Assembly (NCBI GenBank): GCA_016801845.1
Contig: CM028918.1
Coordinates: forward strand, 20,572,001 to 20,636,000
Length of the DNA stretch: 64,000 bases
Direction of reading: 5' to 3'
DNA from: Polydactylus sextarius
Lineage: Eukaryota > Chordata > Actinopteri > Polynemidae
In this document: piece after piece, positions 22,570 through 35,300 of the stretch
Layout of the letters: each line of letters begins with the position of its first letter
Numbering within the stretch: the first letter of the stretch is position 1
Notes under the pieces: model-generated
Told to the model about the DNA's origin: nothing
What the model saw: the letters and a program-made list of their open reading frames with translations, nothing else
Databases searched by the model: none
Program-made: the position numbers and the translations under genes

Positions 22570-25500
22570 AATGAAATCTTATTGTTAACTATGAAATAAA
22601 GATCTGCATACATATGACCATCATGTTTGAAGTGGGGCTGGTGCTGCAGCACATACACAGGGCCCAGTGTGTCATAATGATTTATTGATTTATTATAGGC
22701 TTGACCTGACTGAACTGTCAGTATCTTTAATGCTTTCTTCCTTTTATAGTCCTTTAATCGAATGTTATGCTTCTGTAGCTTTTCACGCTGTTTTATTTCA
22801 TTTCAACGCAGCAGGTTCTGCTGTCCACAACATGGCAGCACGTTGTTCCAGAAAATGCTTTCCTCTTGAACCGACACCAGACAGCTCGTTCTCTGATGAC
22901 GAATTCATCTGACATTGTGAATCTGGAGGATATCTGGAGCTGGCAGAACAAAGTGTGGTTGCATTTGAAGTTTTCATTTCAAATTTCAATACAAACAGAT
23001 GTTTTTTTTTTTTTTTTTTTTTATAGCAGGCTATTCCTGAAGTTCAGCTTTTTAACATGTGGACAACACGTGAAGAGCAAAATCAAGCCGACTAAATAAC
23101 AATAATAGTGATAATGATAATTGCCCGATAAAGTGATATAAGAGTGACCAGGACTGACACCATCACCTGCAGGGTGGCAGGTTCGGCCCCTAAGCGACCT
23201 GAGACGACCCAGTAAAAATGGTAAAAGGTAAATGCTTGGTGTCCTGCTCTATGTCCTGAGCCACAGGATAGAGCCTGATCTGAGAGAACCCGGTGTGAAT
23301 GTTAACGTTGCAGACCACCTGGTCTGTAATGTTAGAACCGTGACGAATCGATGCTAACTGAGACTTCAGAGGTTCATTAGTGAACTGCCTTTCTCAGCTG
23401 CTCATTTCATCCCTCTGTCTGTTCACATTCCAACAAGAAACAATGTCCAACACATCCACGTTGACTGCAGTGAAATCTGCTTCACTATTTCATTATTTCC
23501 AAACTCTCTCTATTAATCTGTGAGACTCAGTTTACTGTCACATAAGACAACATTATGTACATGATAAGATCGGTTGTGAAAACAGAAGGATGCGGATCGA
23601 CTCATCCATGAATCCCAGTGGCTGTGAAGTGAAATCGACGTGATAAATGTGCTTCACTTCTACATCAGATTTTAAGAGATTTTATCTTACTTTGATTTTG
23701 TCTGAAACACTGATGGAACAGGCTGTGAACACATCAGTAGCATATGTGCTGCTCTGTTATACGTATAGAAATAACATGTTTGTTAAAGTGTCACTGAGTA
23801 AAGTTCAACTGTTTGAAACAAAAGTGACACTATATGACACTTATGACACTTTAAAATATTATAGAAAAACCTAACAGCAACAACAACAACAACAGTGATA
23901 ACAACAATAAGATGTATACTGGTATCAGATGTCAGATCAGAGAGTTGCAGATGGACACTGGTGTGGTTTTCATCCATTGCTGCTTCTCATCAGGTGGCGA
24001 CATCTCTTTGGACAGAAACAAGTGTGTAGTTGCACACTTGTTGTGTCCTTGAACAAAAACTGTCACAGTGTTGGAGACACTGAAATGGATGCAGCCGCCG
24101 CGTATTTTAATACAAAACAGCATCAACGGAATCGAAACATGAATATGATTCATGATTCATTTTTACTGACTGAGCTTGTGCCGTGAAATGACCTGGTTGG
24201 ATGGTATGTTATTCAAAAATATGTTTTTACCAGCGGTCCACGTTTTACCTTTCAGCATCCTCTTCACTTCCCTGTGACCTCCGACCTCTGACTTTTCTGC
24301 GGAGAGAAACTATCTCTCTAATCTACCTCAGCTTTGTAATTTTTCTTTCTTAAATGTTGTCACTGTAATGCTCTCAGTCCTTTCCACCTGTAGAACGGGC
24401 CACAGAGCCCACCAGAGCAGAAACACTGGTCTGTGTGTATCAATAAACTAAGAGAAAAGCTTATTCTCTCAGTTTTCTCTGAGAAAATAAGCGAGCATAA
24501 TAAGCGAGAAAATAAGCGAGGTCTTTTGCTTATTCTATAAGCAAAAAAGAAATAAGAACAGAAAACATAGAATCATAAACCCTGAAGAAATGTAGCGTGA
24601 ATGTGTTTTTACACCAGCAAATTCATCAGCTCAAGTTCAGTGAGTTATAGTGGTTATATATAATGGTTGACGTCACCACAAACTAAAGAATCATAGAAAC
24701 AGATTTTGTTTGCAGGATTTAGGATTTAGTCACCATTGATCCAAACCTGGCTGGGAGTGGCAGGAGCCGTGACACTGTGATGCTCCCTGGTGAATACCTG
24801 AAGATGGCGAACAGTCGCTGGTCTGTGGCTCTAATTTCATTTTGTATTCATTGATTGATTTGTCTTTAAGTTCCTTGACTTGAGTTTCTTCTGCACAAAA
24901 TGTAAATTTGTTTTTTACGACAGGCTGTGACCAGACACTGAGCGAGCTTTCCTCCACTTAGATCCCACTGAAACTATTCTAACTCATCATTTCTTCACAT
25001 TGCTTTGATGAGAGGCTGCTAGATGTGTGTTAGTGCTTATTGGGTCCATGTTAGTTTTGTTGTTGTAAGAAAGATTGACGTTAATTGATGAATTGCTGAT
25101 GTAATAACTCAATGACTGAGAGATTTATGATCTGACACAAATCTATTGTAACTTTTTTTTTTTTTTAACTCCAACACCATTAACACTTTACTGGGAGACA
25201 AAAGGTGCCTCAGAAACACAGTTTGATTGATCAGAACAGTAGCAGCACTGGTTGGTGATGCTTCTATCTGCCTCTGTTCTGTGCCATTAAGTCAAATCTA
25301 AAGATGTGTGTATTTTAAACATACAAGAAAAAACAATCACAGGAAGCCGGAAAAAAAGAAGCTGTAACGTTTCAATAGGAATCATTTTATGGTCGTTCAG
25401 TAAACAAATAACACGCAAACTTGTCGAAGAGTTTATTCTCATGTCATAAAATATTAACATTTTCTCCTGTAAAATCACATCTTTATTACACAATACAGTA

Positions 25501-25860
25501 CTATGACCTCTTCTCAGATAATTGCAAGAAATTGTGTTATTTTATTCTTGAAATCTACATTGTTTCCAACTAGTGGAGCTTGATATTCAGCCATGGAGGA
25601 CGTACAGTGAACATTTCAAGATGTTCATCAAGATCAGTTTGAAAAACTGAAATGAACTAAACAAGAATCCAGAGTCTTCACACTCGTCTGTGCCTGAGCT
25701 CTGGCTTCAGAAAAAAACCTTTGAGATGCATTTGGTTTTGTGGATCTTGGGCAATGTGAGTTTTTTTTTTTTTTTTTAAGTCTTTACAGGATGAACTTAA
25801 AAGTGAACTTTGAGGACTAGTTGTACATTTATCAGCCTTCCTCCCCCAAAGGCCGTGGGA
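22570..25860. other. Non-coding stretch
   Basis: No gene is recognised on either strand. It holds several poly(T) runs, a (CAA)n tract near 23.88 kb, a possible SINE trace near 23.16-23.25 kb (box B-like 'ggttcggcccc'), and a cluster of short 'aataagcgag' repeats near 24.49 kb. Confidence 0.5.
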
Positions 25861-25864
25861 TTTA

Positions 25865-25985
25865 ACGCTTCCCGTCCCTCAGCACCACTAATCGGCTGAG
25901 ATCATCCGGTAACAGAAAGGTCACAGGTTCGACTCCCTCGGGCCCCGAACATTTAGGTGCACTGAGCTTTGAGTAAAGCCAAATG
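25865..25985 (+). mobile_element. tRNA-derived SINE fragment
   Basis: A box A-like 'actaatcggctgagatc' and a clear box B 'ggttcgactcc' are followed by a 'gtgcactgagctttgagtaa' stretch. It lies within about 300 bp of the endothelin stop codon, so it may be in that gene's 3' untranslated region. Confidence 0.6.
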
Positions 25986-26166
25986 TGAAAGAAAAAGAAG
26001 AGCACGTTAACGTTCGGTCCTCTTGTCTAAAACTTTACATAAACACACTGTACACGTCCGGGCTGCCACCGAGCAGCCTGCAAATAAAGAGTCCATGTTT
26101 GTTATGTCTGATACATGAAGCACTTCCTGTCAGAGCAGCAGGCGGCAGCGTGGCGCCTCTTCTCTC

Positions 26167-29100
26167 TCAGGTCTGTTGCCTGAGTGCATGTCGGCTCCTT
26201 TTCTCCCACAATGCAACTCTGTACCTCTTCAGCTGTTTCTCAGTCTTCCTCGTTACCACAGCCTTTTTTTCTCTGAAGAGGAAATAAAGAGGATGAGAAA
26301 CATGATGAAATTATGAGTGTGTGTGAGTGTGTGTATTGTGTTTGTGTGTGTATTGTGTTTGTGTGTGTGTGTCCGTACTCTGTTTGTATCTGCGCAGTGC
26401 AGAAGCTCACACACTCTGCGTCCTGTGTGTCTGTGCAGACACAGCGGCTGAGATCCCTCCTGAGCCGCACCGATCCGAATCCATAAGGAACCACATGTCT
26501 GCAGAGACAAAGAAAATCACTCAAACACTCACATCATGTGGCGTTTTGCACGGTGCACTGACCGGCTCCATTACTGAAAACAAGATGTGATGGGTTTACA
26601 CCAAAATGATTGAATGATTTTAAAAATGATTTTCTGCATCACTAAGGTGGGAGTTGAGCTGTCACAAATACATGCTCAGCAACACAACGCCATGTAATGG
26701 AAACACATCAGTCCTAAGCTCCTGCTGATTTCAGTGAGAGCTTATTGTCTGTGGAGCCTGAGGCAGCCACCTTCTAGGTAGACCTTAAACATCTGGATCA
26801 GTTACTGCATTCCAGCTTGTTGTGGTCACAGTTGTCCCACCCCTTTACCAGAATGAGCGCTGCCATCGGTAAGTGAATATTTGCATGGTTTCAGGTCTGA
26901 TGGAAGTGTGTTATCGTTCAGACTGTTTGTTGTTTGTTGCAACATCACAGTTTGTCATTTTGACCCTGAGCAGTTACACGTTCAAATCTTTCTTAAACAC
27001 AACAGTCAGTGTGTAAGTACACAGAACAGAATCGACACCAAGGAGACACGGACGGTGCCCTGTGAACTCCACCCGCCGCACATGCCCCTCCCCCTGCCAC
27101 TCAAACAGCCGATCCCAGTGGTTTGTGTTTCTGATTTTTCTGCCCGTCCAAAGGACAGGATGTATTCAAACATTTCCCGGCATTCCTTCTTTCACTTTCT
27201 TAACCAACTGTCACCATGGTTACAGAGCATTGCCACAGCTTAGGACAACTAGCTCTATCTGGATCAAGATTCGCTGTTGTACCTGCAACAGAGCAAACAG
27301 ACCACGAAGTTCCAGATGAGCTGCCTCTGCTGCAGTAAGTCTGCGCTGTTGATCCATCTGGTGGGGGGCCTCCATGACCGCTCCTTGAGTTAGAGCAGGG
27401 ATCCACCACTGGAGTGATGGTGGCTGAACTCGACCACGGGGAGAAGTGGCGGCAGATGCCAGTGGCTTAGTAGCGCCACTTTCATATCAAAACAGGAGTG
27501 TTGTTGACAATAAAACATGACTGTTTCTGCCTCACGTCTGTAAATGCATCATCTGTGTTGGTACTCACGTCTCTGCAGATGTGACAAATCATTTTATACT
27601 GAGTCTTTTTTCATCAGATGGTAACATCTGGATCCTATTTCCACTTTGTGGCCAGTGGTGACCCTTTCATCTACCAGCCCTCCTCTGCTCTGTGCCCCCC
27701 ACCACCCCACACACACACCTCCTGTGTGCTCATTTCTCCATCTACTTTCTCCTCCACCCATTTGAGTCATCATCTCTATACTTTTGGTAGCTTTGTTTCC
27801 TCTTTCATGTCTCTGTGAGTTGAGGTGTCAGTTCATCTTCACTTCAACACTCAAACACACACTGATCTCAGCGACCTGAAGCGTTGATGAGTGTTGGCCT
27901 CCCTGCTGCACCTCTGACACTCTTTTCACTCATGACTGTGCTTCATGCAGTTTTATGGCATATTTGCTAACTTATTCAGGTATTCAGGCAGATGTTCAGT
28001 TTCCTAACTTGCACGTCAGTCTGAGTATGAATGAGTAGACTATCATGTTACTATACTGTATCCTCGTCATAGCATTTCCTACATGCACTGCAGGTCAGAT
28101 GTCGTCCTCTACAGACAGGCTAAAACACATTGTACAGCTTTACTTAACCACATTTTCAGTTGCCCGATTGAACTGACTGTAACATCAGGATCACACAGAA
28201 TTCTCAGAGTATTTAGACGGATTGTGACACTGTCAGAGTTCGGCTCTCACTTGAAAATGACGAACATACCAAAAAATTAAATGTCTTATGTTGTCTGGTT
28301 GGAAAATCATTTGGATAACTGTGTCCACCAAATGACAGATGTTATGTAAACTGTATTTGTTTGAGTTCACCAAAGGTGACTGTGGTCCTGGTGGAGGCTC
28401 GCTGTTGTCCATTAGCGTGTCTTTGGTTTGGATCGCAGCCATTTTGGACGGTGGGAGTCATCTATCTCACTGAGAACCACACTCAGTGACTTCACTGTGT
28501 ATTACGCTTGTGAGAGTAAAATCTGCACAAACAAGATCTGACATATGAAAATAAGAAACCAAATATGATTTTGGAAAATAACATTTACACTGAACACAGT
28601 GTTTTTTTTTAATTTATTTTTTTTGATATCATCAACTAATCCACAAAAACAACAACAACAACAACTTGTTCATCTGTCCCACTGAAGATGTACATTTTAA
28701 ATTGAAATTAAAATGTAATTTCATTTTCATGTGTGTGTGTGTGTGTGTGTGTGTGTTAATGTTATGAAAAAAACCTACAAAAAAAAAAAAAAAAAAAGCA
28801 GCCCTCAGGAAACACCTGATCAATCAAGGCTAAATCCACCTTAAACACATGTAAAGCCTGGAGCCTCCATTAACCTTTCTGATAAGACACTTGAGGAAAC
28901 CGATGAGATGATCAGCCTCTCACACACACTCTGTTTGCACATAAGTTTTACGGAGGTGAAGAAAAACTCGTTAGGCACATATTAACAAGTTAGCAAATCT
29001 GAGTTAAAGTTGTATTTTTAGCTGTGGAGGAAAACAGCAGTCAGTGGTGTCGTTAGTCATGGTGGGCAACACCACTGCTGTTTAAAAACGTCTTTATGAT

Positions 29101-32100
29101 GAAGGCAGGAAGATTGTGCTTCGACCGCACGACTATGTTTAGACTAAACTAACAATCTGAGACTTAGTGAGAGGGTCCTGCTACTGCTGCTGTTTTTGGA
29201 ACAACTCTGGGAGCTATTTTGATGCACCTCTCGCTCTCACTCTCTGCATTTAATTCATGTTGGATGCCACTTCTTTGGCATGATGTGAAAAAAACCTACG
29301 GTCCAGTAGAAACCTGCTGCCACTTCCAGTCTGCGCGTTGCAAGTAGAACATCTTCCTTGTTCCTCCTCATTAGAAGTGAACCTCTCAGTGTAAATGAGC
29401 AGATGCTGAGCTGGAGCCGGCTGTGAGTTCACTGGCTGTGGGTAGACCACAGCCATTTCAGACTCTTTGTGGTCGAATCCTGTTAAAAGGGTTAAAACAG
29501 GAAACACGGCAGAAATAACCCTTCGTTAGGAAAGGTGCGCTTTCTTATTAGCTCCACCACATCTAACTGCTCACTCATTGCTTGTGCATACTGAACTAAA
29601 ATGAAGTTAACTGTTGCCAATTGTGAAGTGGAGCCGCACGCCTGGTTCCTATTTGAGGCCAGGCAACTTAAAAATATGCACAGCTGGATGAGGAAATGAA
29701 GGATAAGACTGTGTTGATGAAATAATACTGAGGTGAATTTATGAGTCTCACAAATTTCAGTTTGAATTCATGTGCTTCATGTGACAGAGCTGCAGTTTCA
29801 CCTTTAGCCAGTTCAGGAAATATATGACTCCACTGGCTCAAAACTAACATTTTTTTCTTTCTGGAAATTACGTGTGAAAAGACAAAATGTCAAGAGCTGA
29901 GACTCCTACAGAGAGTGTTGCACTGTGGGTTGTCCCAGAGACAGGCTTGTGTGTGAGATTCAAGGGTTAGTCTGTGTGTTTCCACTCTGATTTTCTGTGC
30001 TGCAGCGTTCTGCTGTGCATGCGTGGCGTGCTGTGAGGTTGACGCCACGGGTCAATCTGATTGTAGTGAACGGACGGTAAAGATGAGGACTGGTTCCTCT
30101 GGGACTGACGATATCTTTGCGCGTTCTTCTCTTCTAATGAAAGATGATGGGACAGATTTTGACAGAGGCGCTCCACAGACTGACAAACCCAGGAAACACT
30201 CACCAGCTCTTGATTTAGTAGGATGTAATCTGAAATCCAGATGCAGTAAACTGACATTGTGAATTTCAGGTTGTGAACATGAAGTGATGAAATGAACAGA
30301 GACAGGTCAGTGCTATGTGCACATGGCTGTTTGAAAACCGTGCAGGTTGACAGTGTATGCAGCATCTGTATCCAGCTTCATCCTTACATCTGTCCAGTGT
30401 AGGGATGGAAATCGAGAACCGAATGATCCAATCCATCTGTATCGCTCGCATCTACACTTCATCAATTCTTTTTAACAATGCTCCTGCGTCGAGCAGTGAT
30501 AGTGTTTTTGGCCAACCTGTCTGGTCTCTGACACCGTTTCAGTTGAACTACCTCCTGTGAGACGAGATGAGTCTTCTGATAAATCAGATTGTGGTATGAC
30601 CTTGATTATCTGATTGGGATCATGCACTACAGGAGAGATGTGTTTACAACCTTCCATCTTGACGTCACACTGATGTATCGGCAGGTGCTATTGACAGGTA
30701 ATGTAATTTGTTCATTTTCAAAGTCAAATTTCCAGAATAAATTCCAGAATGTGGACAGTAAGACCTTCACACTTTGAGCACCAGTGACTTGTAACAGTGA
30801 GACTGCGTCTTGGTGTTAGAGCAGAGCTGCTGTTCATGAACACCCTCCAGCTCTGTCATCACTGATCACGTCTGTTTGGCTTTGTTAGAACATTGTGACG
30901 CCGTACAGTCACCACACCACAATCTGCTGTCACTGTGGACACAAACTGTCAGCTAATAAACGCACCTTGGAGTGTTAACCCAGACGATGCCGATGTGACA
31001 GAAAAAAATGCACTCCTTGTCTTTCTGGTTCTCGCAGGAGCAGCGTTTCTCTCGCCGATGGGCCATGTGGGCGAGCTGTGCCGGGGGGCTCTCATCCACC
31101 ACAGGGCTCGCAGCAGATACAACAGAGGCTGGAAAACAAAGGTGGAAGAGGACAGTTAGAGAATTACCTGTACTTTGACAATGTGTGTAAAATCCACATT
31201 TTTATTTAGGATTTTATTCAGTTTTAAAAAGCTCCATGTGCTCCAGGAGCTGTGCTGTCCTCCCATACTGGTTTTATTCCAGAAAAAAAGAGAAGCACAT
31301 CATTATATTATGATTATAGAGCTCTTTGTTGTGCAGCGTCACGCTCCTCTCCATGTTGTACTGCTGTGGGAGACCTGAGTGACTAACAATATCTGTCAGC
31401 TGGCTCCACACCGAAAGGCCCCAACTTCAAACTATAACTGGAGACAGATTTTGCATAGAAACACTTTCACGGCTCCTAGAGGATGAATCCTGACTTTGGT
31501 GAAGCTTTTGATCTTGTGCCATCATCAGGTCATGGGGCCCAACAGGATCAGAAGTGCTTTGGTAAAGTGGATTCACCTGTTGAAGCCATCTAAACCTTCA
31601 ACCCTCCTGTAGTTGGAAGAGAATCCTGGTCGTGGGTTGGGGCCAATGTTGAGCCCAGATTATCAGAGAACATGAGACGTTCACAGATCCAGTCTTAAAC
31701 CTCCCTAACTGTCCATGGACATAGACACAGACACAACTCCCCAAACAAAACCTGGATGATTACAGGTCTGAACAGAACCTTGAAACCGTTTGATAAAGCT
31801 GTGCTGAATGATAAAACATTTTCACAGAAAACAAACATTTTACTGGTACTAATAACAATGCATACATAGCGTACAGTACAGTAGGGTATAGACAGTGTAT
31901 ATAGGAGAAGTTGACTTCCCCTGCTGGACAAACAACATGACAACATCACCCCATGCTTCTTTTCCTGTCTTAAATTCTGTAAGAAAACTTGCACTTGCAA
32001 TTTTTTGTGATATCACTAATGTTGGCATTAGCAGGTTTTTACTGCTATCCATTTATCTTTTTGCAAATTTAACAAAAGCTGCTAATGCTGTTGTTGGCCA

Positions 32101-32326
32101 ATATTGGTAAAAACATACATACAACACACTTCAAACTCTCCCAAGTCTTTTGAGCTTCAGGCTAATTTCAACAGATGACAAACCTGTCCAATTTCTTCAT
32201 TTTTTTTCCCAATGTGTTGCCCTTTTGAGTGTGTGAATGAGATTGTACTTGTTTTATGTTGGAAGAAGTCCTGGCCTCTTCCCACATGACTGCACAACAA
32301 CCACAGCAGGAGCAGAAGTGTTAAAC

Positions 32327-32361
<35 letters not shown>

Positions 32362-35300
32362 AGACACACACAGTCACACACACACACACACACACACACC
32401 CCATAAAGCCGCGGAGCCCACAGACAGCCTTTGATCCTGCTCTTAGTGCACAGGGGGATGTTTGGGCATCTAAAGATGGATTTAAACGGTTCACACAGAG
32501 GCACAAAATTACACCTCTACTGTCCATAAATGGAACAAATCAGTTCCTTATCGCAATGTTTCAAAGAATCAGACATCTAAAGTTGTTATTCATGTGAAAT
32601 CTGTTTGTCCCAGACTCTCATGTCCCAGCTTGGGTCTTCAGTGGATCAGGCAATGTGGACACATTGGGTTCTTGTCTTTTGTTTCCAGCATTTGTGTCCA
32701 GCAAGACAGAATCTGCTGAGTCTAAGGTCTCAGTTGTTGTTATGTTGGAACCATGGGATGATTATGTAAAAAAAAGCCAACTATGAAAATTAAACATTTT
32801 AATTTAGGTCCTAAATTAAAATGTTTAATTTTCATAGTTGGCTTTTTTTTTTTTTTTAGAAGCGAGTGTCATCACCTCATAGATTTTAGGAGGTGATGAC
32901 ACTCGCTTCTCTGTCTCTATAATTGTTCATGTTTTCACAGTTTTGAGTAAAATAAATTTGATTTGCATGAGGAAAAAAGGGCGCAGGTGCTGCTGTATCA
33001 GTGAAAATGCATGGATGAATAAAAGGCTGATGTAAGTGAAACAGTGAAGACAACATGTGGAAACTACCTGTCATTATCACAGACAACAAACAGATATGTC
33101 AGAGTAACACTCGTTGAGCTTCCACTGGAAATTCAGCTCCAGCTGTTTTGCTGCTGTTTGTCTACAATCAGCCAAACAACTAATCTCCACATCACACACA
33201 TGCGATACAGATACGCAGCTACTGTTCTGCTGCGCCATGTGTCACTGAGACTTCAGACAGAAGGTCAGCTGGGGCTTCTCTTGTCTTTGACCCTGGTGCT
33301 TTATGTCAGTAGGAGCCCGAGCAGGAATATGGCTAATTCACAGAGAATCCACTTTTAACAAATATATAACGTGGAATTACATTTGGAGGTGAAATACTGT
33401 ATTTTTGTTGCTTCATACAGACAAACGCTGCAACTCAGTGTGGTGGTGTTTTATTGATGTTTTTATTGATGATAAATCTGAGGAGAAAGAAAAATTTCAT
33501 CCACTGCAGGCATCCAAGTAAAAGGATCTGTTGACCTGATCTACATCTATGTGTAATGAGCCTGATTCAACCTCTGGAACAGCTTAACAATGTGAACCAC
33601 AGTGAAGCTGGACACTGGAGTCTGAGTGACTGCAGAAGACCTGATTCCGTTACATGAGCGCATTGACATGTGGCCATGGTGTAAGTGAGATACAACCCTA
33701 TGACTGTAATGGGGCCAGCGGGGCTAAGAAACAGGTACTTTGACTGTCACATAATATCATAGTGTTTCTCACATGTTGAGTTGCCACATTACTGGAACAA
33801 AGCCCTTAACGGCCCTATTACAGTTTTCCCCAGTTGCGTTAGTGTATTTCTCAGAACACAATTGAAATTCTCAAAACTGCTTATTAAATTTCCACATCCT
33901 CTGGTCACTTGTTCACATCATAACAGCAGTTTCTTGTTCATTTTGTCATTTTGCAAACGCCTTTGTAAACTTAGACAGACAACTGGCAATTGGCAGATGT
34001 ACCATACAACTTCAACTGCTTATGTCATGATGATCAAGATGCATTGTGCTAGTCCTCAGTTAAATCGTCTTAAACTCCAGACTTGTAATTTTTTTATTGT
34101 TTAAGTCGTTGCATGCAAAAGTGTTAAACTATTTATCAAAATCTGTGTAGGCTATTTTATACATTTCTGATACATTATTTATTTCTACTAATGTCTCCTA
34201 AATTGATGAATTGGTCTCAGGTGAACGTTAACTTTCACTTACGAAGATGAATGTGTGAAGTATTAGATCAACCAGTTCAGAGAGCAGAACAGTGTCTCAA
34301 TTTCTAACTCAGAAATGGTGACAATGTCCTTAAAACAAACAATATTTTAACAGCAACAATTACCACCACCTGGATGCAAACACAAATATCTGGTATTAGA
34401 GCATATCTACTTACTAGCTGAACTAACAGGACTAATGAGCTGTGATGTGATGTACTAATTCTATTGTTGGCACACCTTGACGTATCACAAGGTACGAGCT
34501 GCTGTTTCCTTGAAAACCTGTCTTGAAACCCTGTCAAAAGGCTGGATGAAGAGTGAACCCAAATGTTGAGAGGACTACTATGTTCTCAAGACGACATTTG
34601 CACCATGGTGATTGTAAATAATGCTATTAGATTGTGGGAGATATGAACTTTTAGCAAGATCCTATTCTTTGTGTTACCTACAAAATAGTATGTCATAATT
34701 GACAACATGGCAAAGTTGTCTGACTACCTTGTTCATATACAATGATGTAATGACATCAATACTTACTTTAATCATAAGACATAAACTAAACATTCTGACA
34801 AAGATGACACACTTTTGCAGCTAATCCACCACGTGGTGCAGTTTGCATTGATTGTTTTGAGAAAAGCTCTAACTGATGTGCAAATTTTAATGATAATTCA
34901 AGAAACACACCAAAAGCAACTGAGAAAAACTGAAACATTCACAGTCTTGATAACACTGACAAATGACCAGTTCCAGGTTTGACCATGACCTCATTGCGGG
35001 GTCCATGTCAACAAGGTCTTCACTTTAATTGCTGCACTGTTTGGATAACCAGTGAGACGTAATAAAGCCAGACCTAAGGCCTGATAAATTGGTTCTAAAT
35101 TGGTCTGGAATTGACAGAAGAAAAAAAAAAAAACAAAAGATCACAAATCACTTTTGTTTTTTTGCTTGGATGTAAGGACTACCAATAATTTTTAGATCAG
35201 TCTGAAGTAAAACTATGAGTGCTAAGGTTTCAGGATAGAATGTCATGCTGCCTCCTTATTACCAGTTTGTCTCACAGCACAAATACGCAGAAAACAAACA

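Noticed and set aside
30935..31159. Plus-strand frame ending in HHRARSRYNRGWKTKVEEDS with an apparent acceptor at 31,037
   Set aside because: It is the antisense shadow of endothelin exon 2, whose minus-strand reading is unmistakable.
32157..32527. Cys/Val-rich minus-strand frames
   Set aside because: They are translations of a CA repeat.
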